Assembly: GCF_030867095.1 (NCBI RefSeq)
Contig: NC_081827.1
Span: 50,655,001-50,719,000, forward strand
Direction: 5' to 3'
Origin: Alligator mississippiensis
Lineage: Eukaryota; Chordata; Crocodylia; Alligatoridae
DNA: 64,000 nt
Shown here: positions 1 to 11,699 of the stretch, one piece after another
Layout of the letters: each line of letters begins with the position of its first letter
Position numbering within the stretch: the stretch's first letter is position 1
Notes under the pieces: model-generated
Seen by the model: only the letters and a program-made list of their open reading frames with translations
The model's database searches: none
Told to the model about the DNA's origin: nothing
Program-made: the position numbers and the translations under genes

Positions 1-1800
1 CTTTGGCATTGTAATGTGATTCCTGACAGGGCTAAGGTAAATTCATCATGCTAAACTGAAATGTTTCTGGCAGATGTCTACTCTGCAACAATCAAACTGT
101 GTGTACAGTAATATGTGACAACCACAGTGCTACTTCTAGTTGTAAAAATTACAAGTATACTTTATTAATGATAACTGAAGGTAATTATGCAGCATATTAT
201 GCATTTTTTATTAGAAAACCTTTTTTGTTTTGTATACATTACTTCTGTATTTATGAAAAAGAATGAGATTCAATTTACAAAATAAATGTAGAGAAAAGAA
301 TGACTTTTGAAGAAACTAAAGATTTTTTTTTCTATTTACCAAAATATTTCCCTGGCTCCAATTTGCAATCCCTTAGGAGGTTTAAATGATTTTTCTCCCA
401 ATCTCTAGCAAAACCCTTCTTATTCTCCACTGCTTACTAACTAGTTGTTAGGGACTTTGTTTTAAACAAAAGAGGCAGGAAGTTGTTTGGGGAAAATAGA
501 AAATAATGCTAACTTTCTTATCCACAAAGTCCACCAGATCTTAGTATGTATTTGAGACCTAATAATCTAGATACTATTTTTACAGGGCACAATTGTCACT
601 TAAAGGTTTTGACCCGATCAAGGGGCAGCACACAGCCTTGGGAGAAGCCCAGGAAACAGACTGGTGGTTGCACAGATTCTAAGTCTTGAACTTTATCTGA
701 TACATTGAAAAAGTAAACTGTCCCTCTTATCTCCCATATACCCTGCTTCCCCCTCCTGTATTGTATCTTATGGTATGGGTAACTCACAGAGCACAGTAGC
801 ATGTCCTATATCCTCTTATTCCCTTGCATGGGCACAGAGGGCTAAAAACCAAACAACACCAGGTCTGTTGTTTTTTTTAAAGTTTTGATCAGAGAGTAAC
901 TGGAGCCATGCTGGCTTGTGCCTAGTATGAATATAATTACAGTGGCCCTTTATTTAATTTACCAAGCTTCTTTTTGACTTTTAAATTTTCAATAAATCCC
1001 TATAGCTTGAATAAACTTTCATATTTTATTTCGCCAAGACTGGACTATTTACCTTAACAAGTGGTACAGTGCTGCTCATTTCAGTCCCCACCCTATTTTA
1101 TTAACTTTATATATAAAGTAAACTCACTTTATGTCTGTGATGTTTGTTTTACAGGTAGTTCATCTAATTTAAAGTATTTTCCCAGGGACTTCAATTTAGC
1201 TTTGCCCTTGAAATTAACTTTTAATGTGTTTTACATTTTTGTAATAGAAATTAGTCTTTATTTGAATTATTAGTCCAGAACTATAACCTACACCTATCAT
1301 ATTATAATATTTATTACTACTGAAATTATCTGCTTTTGTCCTAGTATCCCAAGCAGCTACTGAGATATTTTGGTTGATTAAAACTAATGGTGGATGTAAA
1401 ACTACACTGGACCAGTTCAATGTATGTTAAAGCGATTAAAAATTTGCACTCATATCCCTTTATAATATCAGTTATTATCAGCAGAGACACAGGAGAATAC
1501 AAAGATGCTGTAGAAGACATTAGAGAAAGTCAGTCAAATTTCAGGTCTCAAACTGTACATAATTTATTTGGTATATACTTTGATACTGCAGAACATATGG
1601 TAGAAAGTGTCCCCTGCATTTTGAACGCTACCTTACTGCACCAGGACAAAATGGGATATTCCTAGCTCTTGTGATATTTCATTAAATTTATGTTCTTTCA
1701 TTATTATTTTGATGAAGGATTTTGGAAGATAATTTCATTTTATCTTTTTAAAGTTTAATGAAAGAAGGACTTTGACAAAAAATCAACTTAAAGTATTTAA
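1..1800. other. AT-rich intergenic stretch, nothing recognised
   Basis: This stretch lies downstream of MDFIC. It contains several short open frames, the longest 92 codons at 1387-1665 on the plus strand. None shows a recognisable domain, conserved neighbour or splice context. I see no repeat family I can name. Confidence 0.5.
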
Positions 1801-1804
1801 GATA

Positions 1805-3170
1805 TCTAGACCACTATCCACAGATCTTTGGTTGAGGAAGAACTATCTGTTCATCTAATTTCAACAGTATTACATTACCCCTGAACAGAGCTCAGCAACT
1901 TGAGTTTTGGCTAAACTATATGCTTCAGAGAGGTATCCAAGTCTTGAACTGAAGACATCAAATGATGGAGGTACCACCACTTCCCTTGAGGCTGCTCCAG
2001 TCATTAATACTTCTCACTAATTAAAAAAAATAAGGTTTAAATGTAAATAGTTTTTGGCTTCAACTGGTGTTTGCCATGTCTTTTCTGCTACATTAAAGCC
2101 TGGTATTTTCTCCCAGGAAAGGCACATCGCTATTGTAATCAAGTGACCTCTATTAAGTTTGGCAAACAAAAGATTGAGACTATGGTAAATCATTTTCTCC
2201 AGCCCTTAAATAATTTGTATAGCTCTTTCCTGCATTCATCTCCAACTTCTCAACATTCTTTCAATTATTCAGACACTAGACCAAGATGCAATATTATAAA
2301 ATTGGTCTCATAAACACCTATACTTCCCTACTCCAATTCAGAAGTCATGTATTTAAACATTCAAGGATTATTTTATGCTTTTTTGTCACAGAGAAGCCGT
2401 TGTTCATCCACTGAAATTGTTTTTTCAGAGTCGTTGTTTTCACATATAACCACCTCCACTCTGTAATTATTGTCCATATTATTTCTTCTAATATGCATAA
2501 CTTTGGCTGTATTACAATTCATTTTGGTTAAATGAACCCAACTTATTGGGCCCATATCAGTTTATATAACAGCCTCATCATCACCCTTCACTATTCTACC
2601 AGCTTTAAATGTCATCCACAGACGTTATCAGAAATTATTATAGATTAATATTTGTTTGGATCATTGAAGTATGTGTTAGTGTCAGGGTTGGGACCAATTC
2701 TGACCAAATACAAGAGACCCCATTTTTCCAAGATGACTCCCCATAGACAATTATTTTTTGATCTCTCATTTAGCTGCTACCTAACTTAGAGCATGTACTT
2801 CATTAATATATTACAGTGCTTTTTAAAAAACAAAGCATCATCTAAGTCCCAAGTAAAATGCCTGAAGAGGTCTAAATATTAGACCTATGGGATTACCTTT
2901 AACAACCAAACCTATATATCATCAGCTGATGGAAGCAGGTTTATTTAAGACCTATTTTCCAAAAAATTACATACATATTATTACTTATATTTTTATATTT
3001 TAATTCCTTATCCATCCTATAACAGATTTTCCATCATTTTGCTTGGATTTCAGGTCAGCATAACCAGCCTGTGCCTATTTCCCCTTTGGAATATAGGTAC
3101 CACATTAGTATCCTTCTGATTCTTCCGAAATGTTATACTTACCTATAATGGAATTATTTTATTAAATTCA
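1805..3170 (-). mobile_element. Old CR1-type LINE relic, antisense
   Basis: The plus strand matches, with many substitutions, the reverse complement of the 3' half of amniote CR1 elements as I remember it. Recognisable blocks include 'gaggtaccaccacttccctt' (about 1970), 'aactttggctgtatta' (about 2500), 'gtcagggttgggacc' (about 2681) and 'ttccatcattttgc' (about 3030). The order is that of a single 1.3-kb antisense copy. Short minus-strand peptides such as NTAKVMHIRRNN near 2500 fit decayed CR1 reverse transcriptase. The divergence suggests an ancient insertion. Boundaries are approximate. Confidence 0.65.
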
Positions 3171-3280
3171 ATTATTGAAATTGCAACTAGATTTAATTTT
3201 TACAGAAACTTTCAAATTCAGTTGTTAGTTACATCAACACCCTTATTTATTCATTGCAAGTACACATATACATACTTAAA

Positions 3281-3354
3281 GTAGTAGAAAGCAATGAAAT
3301 TAGAAAGGGGAAATCATTTAGTGAATATATAAAGGATGTTGGTTAACTGAGGAA
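3281..3354. repeat. 74-bp direct repeat, copy A
   Basis: This copy begins gtagtagaaagcaat and ends ggttaactgaggaa. It lies just beyond the 3' end of the LINE relic and matches copy B at 4123-4196 with only a few mismatches. It is taken as the source copy because it sits in unique flank. Confidence 0.85.
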
Positions 3355-4122
3355 ATAAGCTTAAAGGCTTGACAGGTATTGTCAGCCATGGCAGCGGCAT
3401 TGGCAGTCCCTCACTACGAGGATAACAGTCTTCCAGTAAATAGGGAAAGTTGTCAATGAGCCTGTAGATGGCTGAGGAGGCCGACCCAAGATCTGCAAGC
3501 TTGACTACAGGTGTGGCAAATAGTACCAGAAGGAAGGAGCAGGTCCTGGTGATGTTCGGTCACAGCTCTTACCCTGTTTCTCCCTCTTGTCTATCTGCCT
3601 CCATAATGAGGCAAGTTTGCTCAAAATGTTCAATGCCTTGTTGTACATCATAGCACAGCTGTGGATGAGTCAATGCTTGAGTCTCCCAAGTATTAATGTT
3701 AATATCACATTTCTTCAGATTAGTCTTCGGGGTGTACTTGAATCTCTTCTTTTGTCCACCTCTAGAGTACTGACCACTGGTAGGCTGGGAGTTATCAGGC
3801 ATTCTTAATATATGTACTGCTCAACAGAACTGGTGCTGTATAAACATGGTTTCAATATTGGTAGTGTTTGCTTCATCCAGAATTCTGGCATTCTTTCTTC
3901 TGTCCTTCCAAATAATATGGAGAATGTTCTGAAGACATTGCTGGTGGTAATGTTCCAAAGTTTTCAGGTTTTTTCTGTATGTCATTAAAGTGTCACACTC
4001 ATACAACAGGGTAGGGATGACAACAGTCTGGTAGATAAGAAGTTTGGTTCGGGTGGATCCTTAAGTCATGATCTTCAAAGATTTTGGAAATGTCTAAAGA
4101 CAGCACTGACAGATTTTACCTG

Positions 4123-4196
4123 GTAGTAGAAAGCAATAAAATAAGGAAGGGGAAATCATGTAGTGAATATATAAAGGATGTGGGTTAACTGAGGAA
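4123..4196. repeat. 74-bp direct repeat, copy B inside the LINE relic
   Basis: This is the same 74-bp sequence as 3281-3354, in the same orientation, lying where the RT catalytic-loop region of the LINE should be. It replaces roughly 100 codons of the element. Confidence 0.85.
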
Positions 4197-4822
4197 TATT
4201 AAATATCAGTAACAGAGGTGCTGGTTATCTTGATTTTAGAACATAGCCAGTCAATGTTAAGGAATATTCCATCCATGTGATACTACCAGATGGAAGTCTA
4301 CCAGCAGTGAGATGCAAAATAGCTCCAATATAGATGGAAAGCAATATTGTCAACTCACACACCCTTGCTTGATTCCAGTTCTAGTAGTAAAGGGGTCACT
4401 TTCTGCACCATTACTTAGGGCCATCATGTCATCTTCAAGAAGTCTGATAATAGTAACAAATATTGACAATCATCAGGATCTTCTACAAGGTCCCTCTGTT
4501 AATTGAATCAAAGGCCGTAGGTTAATGAAGGCCATGCAGAGATCTCAGTGCTGCTTGAGGCACTTCTATAGCTGTCTAGCAGTCTAGCAACAACAATTGT
4601 ATCTATTGTACGTCTCAGTGGTCTGAAACTATGCTGAGATTTGCACAGAACCTCCCCAGTGAGGAAAGTGAGTCTACTCAGGAAAATGCAGGCAAGGATC
4701 TTCCCAGCTACGGGCAGGACTGTGATACTACAATAGTTGCTGCAATCTGATCTATTGCCTTTTTTAATGTGGTAACATTTCTGACATCTCTCAAGTTGCC
4801 AGGAAACTCTTAATGTATCTAG

Positions 4823-5241
4823 GCAGACAAGGTTCCTTGGGTGAATTTGATATCTTTTAGTAGACCAACCCAAATAGTTGGAGAATAGTTATTAAGCAAG
4901 CTTTCGAGTTCAAAAAACCCTTCGTCAGGCTAAGGAAGTTTCAGCAGTTGGTGTGTGCTCTTCCTGGATGGAATGAAAAGTAAAGAAGCCAGAGGCTGAG
5001 CTGGGGAGTCAGTTGCCAGGCAGATTATAATGTATCAAAAATCCAGTGTCTGTGTTTAGTCCATGATCTCTAGTATCCAGGAGGTTGATGAAATGGAGCT
5101 CATAGGCTCGTCTGTGGGAAGTGTTGTGTAAGTTTCCCTTGAGGATCAGGACTAAGAGATTGGAGAGAGAGTGGCCCTCCTGTGAGAAATGTGCCCCCAC
5201 CAGTAATTGGGTATTTCTGTCTTTGATAGATTTCCGGTGTG
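4823..5241 (-). mobile_element. Penelope-like retroelement 3' fragment with GIY-YIG tail
   Basis: A 419-bp insertion lies in the LINE relic and is flanked by a perfect 14-bp target duplication, cttaatgtatctag (4809-4822 and 5242-5255). The minus-strand frame at 5009-5200 reads GAHFSQEGHSLSN, then ILKGNLHNTSHRRAYELHF, then RDHGLNTDTGFLIHY. This resembles the C-terminal part of the GIY-YIG endonuclease of Penelope-like elements. The 3' UTR has the typical 'cctgacgaagggtttttt', 'cgaaagcttgc' and 'aaaagatatca' blocks on the minus strand. The fragment is younger than its LINE host. Confidence 0.7.
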
Positions 5242-6689
5242 CTTAATGTATCTAGATTTTCATGATAACAATAAGTAGTTGCTGAGAGCTTTTTTCACTT
5301 TGCTTATACATTTCGGCTGGTATTTCATTAGGACCACAGGCTTGGTTGTTCATTAGGACTTGCTTATCAGGAGACCTTGAAAACAGTTAAGTTTTTGGAT
5401 CTGCAAGGTAGTTCTTAATGAGGTGTTCCAGAATGGCTTCAGTAGTGTTGACTTCACCATTAGAATCTTGGTTCAGGAACTCTTGAAAGTTTTCCTTGTA
5501 CCATGAGTTGGTGGTAAAGCTGCCTTTAAAAATATTGCCCCATCATTGAACCTCAGAGGAATGGCTCATTTGTACTTTGCTTTCGTTGTGCTGAAGAACA
5601 TATGCATGTTGTGGCTGTCAGCAAACTTTTGGATCTCTTCTGCTTTGTCCTCCCAATACTTGTTCTTTTCCTCTCAAATTTCTTTCCAGATCTTGCTTCC
5701 TTGTGATGATTATCTTGATTTTGTTTGGAATTGATGTCATTCTGACAAACTTTGAAGGCTCTACTTTTTCTGTCAATGAGAACTTGATTTTATGTATCAT
5801 TCTCATCAAACCAGCCCTGACATTTCTTTGTGGAGAGTCCTAGAGATTCTTTGCATGCCTCATGGATGCTTTTCTTGAAGCTAATCCCAGTGAACAATGG
5901 TGTCAAGGTCATCAGGGAAGTAAAACATTTTCTCACTAAGGTACTGTAGGAAATTATCATTTTTAGCAGGATTTTTCAAACACACAATATTGAACCTCTT
6001 CCTTGGTTGCTGCTTTTTATTTTTTTATTTTTTTTACATTATTTTTGGGTGATATGAATCAACATGACTGAAATGTATCAAACGATGATCTGCCCAACTG
6101 TCATTTGTGCTGGTCGTGCTTTGCTGATATGGACATTGTGACAGTTCCAGGCAAACAGTATGACATAATCAATCAGGTAACTATGTTTTGAGTAGGGTTG
6201 TGTCCATGAAGTCTTCATTCATTGCTTTGGAGGAATAACCAGTTTGTGATGATGAGACCATGTTTTTAACACTTACTCAGCAGAAAAATTCTATTAGAAT
6301 TGGCTTTCCCTACTCATTACTTTCCAAGTGGAACATAATAGCAAGAAATAGATATGGTAGGTTAATCCGTTTGCTCATAAGTTAAAACTACAGATATTTG
6401 CCCCAGGGAACTTGTTATCTTCTCTGTAAATCACTCACAGCATTGTCTGTAGAACTACATTCTGCCCAGAAGTAAGGGTACAGCTGACTTCCTGTTCAGA
6501 CTTTTTGCCACACAGACCCATTCAGATTCTGAAGGGAGTATGTTTCTACTCCCCTCTCTTTCCTGTCCTCTCTTCTATTTAGAGTAAAACAGTTATCCCT
6601 CTCTGTCCAATAAGGGTCTCTGCCTAAGGCCCATTTCCTTGACATTAGTTGCAATAAATTTTCTTTTTGATACTTAGAAACATGAACCA

Positions 6690-7110
6690 TTTACTTAAAC
6701 TGTATTTATGAGGAAAGAGCGAAGCAATTAAGTGTGTTTAACCTACAGAATAGTAGGTAAAGGGGGAGTTATATCAATATTACAAAATGTAAAAATTGCT
6801 ACAAAAAGGGTGGTGATCAGTTATTCTCCATGTCAACTGGTAGTAGAAGAAAAATAAACTAGATTTATTCACTGAAGAGATTTAGATTAGATATTATAGA
6901 AATCACTCTATCTACAAGGTCAGTGAAGGACCAAAGCAGACTATCTTGAGAGATTGTGGAATCTCCCTTACTGGAGATTTCCAAGAACAGGTCAGAGAAA
7001 CCTGTTGTAGGATGTTGTAGGCCTAGTTAGATCCTGAATCTGTGCTGGGAGGTTGAATAGGTGATCTCTTGGGGGCGCACTCCCAACACTAAATTTCAGT
7101 GGCTCTATTT
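6690..7110 (+). mobile_element. CR1 LINE 3' tail, plus strand
   Basis: Recognisable CR1 3' end blocks appear in order: 'gatttagattagatatta' (about 6880), 'gagagattgtggaatctccc' (about 6949), 'ggagatttccaagaacaggtcag' shortened (about 6975) and 'gaataggtgatctcttgggg' (about 7054). It is a diverged, 5'-truncated copy without coding sequence. Confidence 0.6.
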
Positions 7111-8634
7111 GATACTCATTGGTTCATTGCTAAAATGGAATGTTTTCAATATTAACTTCATTTATACATAAGCTTCTGCAACATACACCAATAAAAGTAA
7201 AATTAATCTTTTTAAGAGTCGTAGCATCCATGTTCTAATACCTGATATGAGTTTTGTATTCTTTTGGCTATTTTATATTAAAATAAATATATGAGCTCTA
7301 AAAGGATGCAAAAGTTATATAAATATCATTTTAACAGCAAAAAGCATATTTTTACAAAAGGCCTCTCGTAACAAGACTTGCATATGCAATACATAGGACA
7401 ATTTAAAATCATTTTGATGCATTATGAATCATCTGCAAAAATAAATAAATAAAGTGAAGACATTTTGAATTTTGGTAAATATTTATAGAGCCAAACAATA
7501 TGAAGTATATGTAACAATCAAATTTCTAGTGAAAATGTGTGCAAGTAGGTTTATTTTGAAAGGAAAATTCCTACTCCCAGTGTCATACCCAATTAAATTC
7601 TCCAGGTAATGACCCCATTTGCATAGAGAGCTGAACCCACAAGTGGGAATTTTAATGGGCACACCACCTGAGTACATTAATTGAGAGTGACACTACTTGA
7701 ACTAGTTTTGTGCTTACCCCACTGAAAATTCTACTCATATTATTTTTAATGTCAAGCTACAAGTCAAATTTCAAGATGATGGATTTGTTCTTTTTTAAGC
7801 ATTGAATTTGAATAAAAGAATGCTTTAATTCTGTTATGCATTGAATAGCTTTGCTTTAACTAATCTGTAGTTCTGATTCTCATCATTGCTTCATTTTTTC
7901 AGTGATTGGAATTTAATTTTCTTCATTAATTTGTGAATAATTAGATACAAAATAATGCCTTCAGCAGCTAAATTGCTTTTGGATTGCTGTTAAATGTACT
8001 TTTACCAGAATGTGTTACTGTTAAACTGGCATAATAGTTTACTAAAATGTAATTGTGTAAATATATCTAATTATTCTTTCAAATGTAACACGCTTGACTA
8101 TAATATTTCAGTCATTGGTACCTTCCATTTTCTTAAGCTTAACCCCACCAAAGTGCAATTACCACAAAATGGATTACTTATGCAAAGATCTGAGGTGTAT
8201 TGACTATGGTGGGTCTCTTTATGCTGTAGACAGTACTCATTGTGACCTTGAAGTTATTGTGGAATCTGAGCCATCCCCGTAAGCCTATATTAATTATGTA
8301 ATCAAAGTACATACAAAAACAAGCAAGTAGATAATCTCTTTTTCTACAGAAACTAGAGAAGTTTTGTTGCTTAATATAGTTCTGCTTGCAAGTCTCTCTT
8401 ACCAGTCCTCAACAGCTGAAAGTATGTAATTTATCAGCTACATCAATCTGGCCTTTCAGATTTCAAGATTGTCAGTTTGTTTGATTATATGCAGTTCAGC
8501 TCAAACTATATTTCTCAGTTTTTCATTCGCATGGGTATTTTGTTTTTGTCAGGAGGCATAGAGAGATTGTTTTATTTAACTGGTAAAAGTTAACCAAGCA
8601 ACTGTTTGGTCCAGACGTACGTGTATACACACAC
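7111..8634. other. AT-rich stretch, nothing recognised
   Basis: Only short open frames occur here (at most 69 codons). No domain, RNA gene or named repeat was seen. Confidence 0.5.
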
Positions 8635-8800
8635 GATAATGCAACCTACTTCGTTAAAACAAGCAAAAACATAATGATCTGATACAACTGATATATATCT
8701 ATCAGTTGTATCTGCTATATATAAAGATCTGATATATCTGATAGCAGTTGTATCAGATCTTTATGTTTTTGCTTGTTTTAACAAAGTAGGTTGGATTATC
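8635..8800. mobile_element. 166-bp palindrome, MITE-like fold-back element
   Basis: The outer arms are about 55 bp each and nearly perfect reverse complements. The left starts gataatgcaacctacttcg; the right ends aaagtaggttggattatc. The arms share the inner block tgatctgatacaact and its reverse complement. A second, shorter repeat of agttgtatc lies in the 56-bp centre. The palindrome reaches both edges, so no separate target duplication is visible. It has no coding capacity. It could be a MITE or the product of a fold-back event. Confidence 0.7.
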
Positions 8801-11699
8801 ATCTCCATTTTATTAATGAGAAACCCAAGGCACATATATTATATGACACTTAAATTAGGACCATTCTTTGAGGCAGTTTCATATGTAAGTTATCAATGGT
8901 AACGGTCGTACATAATTTGAATTAAAACAATCTTTAAGTGGAAATTCATAAAATGAAGTCATTTTCCTCTAACCAGATAAATTTATTGTGGCTCAGATTC
9001 AGGAATCAGTAGTAAATTATTTGATGAATAATCATATTGATTTTAATTATTGTTACTCCATAATATGGAATTACTCAGCATAAGTAATTCTAAGTATAAG
9101 CTAAGCAAATTTGCCCATATAAAGAAAAGATTTGTAAGGGGTACAAACCTTCATTTCAATACAGGTGGATCAAGCTACTGAGGTTTTCTGCATGGAAAAC
9201 ACAACTGACTTAGCCACTTAAGAAAACCATAGCTGAGCATCAGATGTATTCCCCTCGTATGTATTTTCTTGGAGTTGTTTACACTACCAAACATGGAACA
9301 GACCAAAATTTAAGCTACCATATGCTATTTACATTGCCATCCATGTATCAAAATTGTCCAAGACATCTAATAAAGAAGCGCATGAAGAACATGTTCTTTC
9401 CTGATTATTTTTTGGTGCAAGATTACAAAGAAAATACAGGTAGTGAAATTATTTGTAATGTGAAATGCACATAAATTAGGATATGCTTTATATACCGTAC
9501 AAAAGAAATCTCTCTGTAGTATTATGCAAATCGATGTTTCAGTTGAGGAAGCCTGCACTACCATTTGAAAAGAAATTGCAATGTCTGGATGTTGACTCTA
9601 TACCTCAGAAAGTTCATTTAAAGCATTCAAATTATAGTGGACCATTATGGTTGGGAAATCAGATGATGTAAATGAAAATGAGATGCTCCATGTGTAGTAA
9701 ACATTATAAAAGAATGTGTTCTATTTTGTATTTGAGTGTTAAGTGGCAACATAATTGGCAACTTTGTAATGCACAGCTAGAGAGAGGCAAAATTACATAG
9801 CATCCAGATAATAACACTAATAAAAACAAAGTCAAGATGCTAAAAACCATATATAGGCTTTAGTTCAGTAATCAGATCCTACATCTGCCTCTGTATTGCA
9901 GTGATGTAGTCTAGAGAAATTCATCTTTCCCTGTGGGTGAAGAGTCTTAAAACAGTGGAACAGCCTTTTAGGGCAGTGAGCCAGCTAGGGGAGGGATGGA
10001 TGGAGAAAGAAAGAAAGGGACTGCCAACTCAGAGAAAGGGGTGATGGGGTGGGAGGAGGAAGAAAGCTTACCTTTAGGCTGTGGAGGGAACCAGTGGTAT
10101 AGCATAGGTAGGGGCAAGGGGCTGGATCCAGCCCGTGGGTTAAGTACCACTTGTCTTAGAACATCAATAAAGAAGACAAATACCATTTGCTCCTCCAAAA
10201 TTGGTGCTTAATATCAAGCAGCTAAATCAGTGCAGCTTCATATTCTGAAAAGCTGAGTTTACTGAAAAAATCTGGAGGAAGTGTGTGCAGGATAACAAAT
10301 TTCATAGCTACTATAAAGAACGTCTTGAAATTGATCTTGATGTATAAGTGGGCCAGCTGTCTTTGCAATTGGAAAGCATTGGTAATGTAGGTATCAGAAA
10401 ATCTGGGAGACAGCATAAGCTTCACATAGTGAATACACATTTCTTCTCCAGGCCAACTGGTCACTGCTTGAACTGAGATTGGAATAAAGCCTCTACAGAG
10501 CATTCTAAACATTACCTAGACTGCTGTTGGTTCCAAGATACAATTCTGCTGTACTTCTGTTCTGAATGAAGGCACAGGACAATTTTGAATTTAGAGTCCT
10601 AAGCACAGCCAGAGGGATCTTTACTATAACTTGTATGCTTAACCAAAATTCTGGAGAGAAAACGTGTTCAGCAATTCGTGAGGTATTTGATAACAGGGGC
10701 TTATGACTGAACTGCTGCAGAATATACATAATGTCGTTTTCCAAAAATACGTAAATTATAACAATATGTTATTAATAGAATCCTCATAATAAAACAGGCC
10801 AAGAATTAGAAAACTTTTCACAAAAAATAATCCTCTTTCAGCAAACAGTCACAAAAGCAAGAATTCATTATGTATCCGTCAAAGTCCAGAATCTCATTCA
10901 GTATATATTTACATATTATCTATGTAAGAGCTACTGGAGAGTCCGTACAATTATTTTAGATTACCTATGGCTTTGTAAATACACAAAAGCTGTACCACTA
11001 TAAATTTAAATATTAATGTTTTAATGAAGTTTTGAAAGTCCAAAAGGATGCTTGGTTCCTGGTTTTGATTTAGATGCATCTGTTTCCATTCATCTTGACC
11101 AAACTGAAATAAGCATGGCTTAAACTAAAATATAAGTTTCTACTTGGCCTTCTACATTTCAAATCAAACCCTAAATTAAAACAGTGCTATATTCTCATGT
11201 AGAAAAAAACCCTAAATTTTAAAGATTCATGAGAATAATAGTCATACTGCAATATAAACTACTGTAACTACTATAAAATACTGTAAATTGTAAAACATTA
11301 GTACTATGTTTAGCTTAGATTTTCAGTAACTTGAAAGGGACATTTCAGGGGATATATTAAAGAGTAGAAAACTATTTCAAACAAAAGTATTCCTTGGTAT
11401 CTGTCCATATAAATCAAAGGAATTACATTAGCAATTAACATGGAAGATATGTTTTAAACTTACAGGATGCTTTAAATTGTGGTAATTACGAAAACCCATT
11501 TTTTCGCCAGAAATTTTAAGATCTCACTCTGCTAAGATGTGTGAAAACTATTCCCAAATTGGTTTTCTCATACTGCAAGTTATCCAAAGGGTACAGCCAG
11601 GATATTCACTAAAGACAGTAACAGGAAGTCATGCATAAAGAACTGTCTGTGTGTAGAGACTTCCACAGTGTTAAAATTCAACAGTAATACCAATTGAAC
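8801..11699. other. Downstream MDFIC flank, no gene recognised
   Basis: AT-rich sequence. Two adjoining minus-strand open frames (10505-10744 and 10222-10512, in different frames) give peptides of 79 and 96 residues that I do not recognise. No splice pattern or domain supports a gene. A purine-rich patch lies at about 9985-10080. Confidence 0.45.

Larger units (their letters stand above)
3355..6290 (-). mobile_element. Non-LTR retrotransposon relic (endonuclease/RT), antisense
   Basis: Read on the minus strand, decayed pieces of one LINE protein appear in the expected order. The endonuclease end (LIDYVI, about 6150) comes first, then a linker (CQGWFDEND, about 5800), the RT N-terminal region (PNEIPAEMYK, about 5320), an RT block (KKGNRSDCSNY and VAGKILACIFLSRL, about 4760-4690), and GIKQGC with ITSTSVTD (about 4360-4225). 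The C-terminal region follows: LLYECDT near 4000, then RGGQKKRFKYTPKTNLKKCD near 3760-3700. Many stops and frameshifts make it non-functional. A Penelope-like fragment interrupts it at 4823-5241. The catalytic-loop region between 4197 and 4122 is missing and replaced by a copied 74-bp block. The family is common in animal genomes; I do not assign a clade. Confidence 0.75.
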
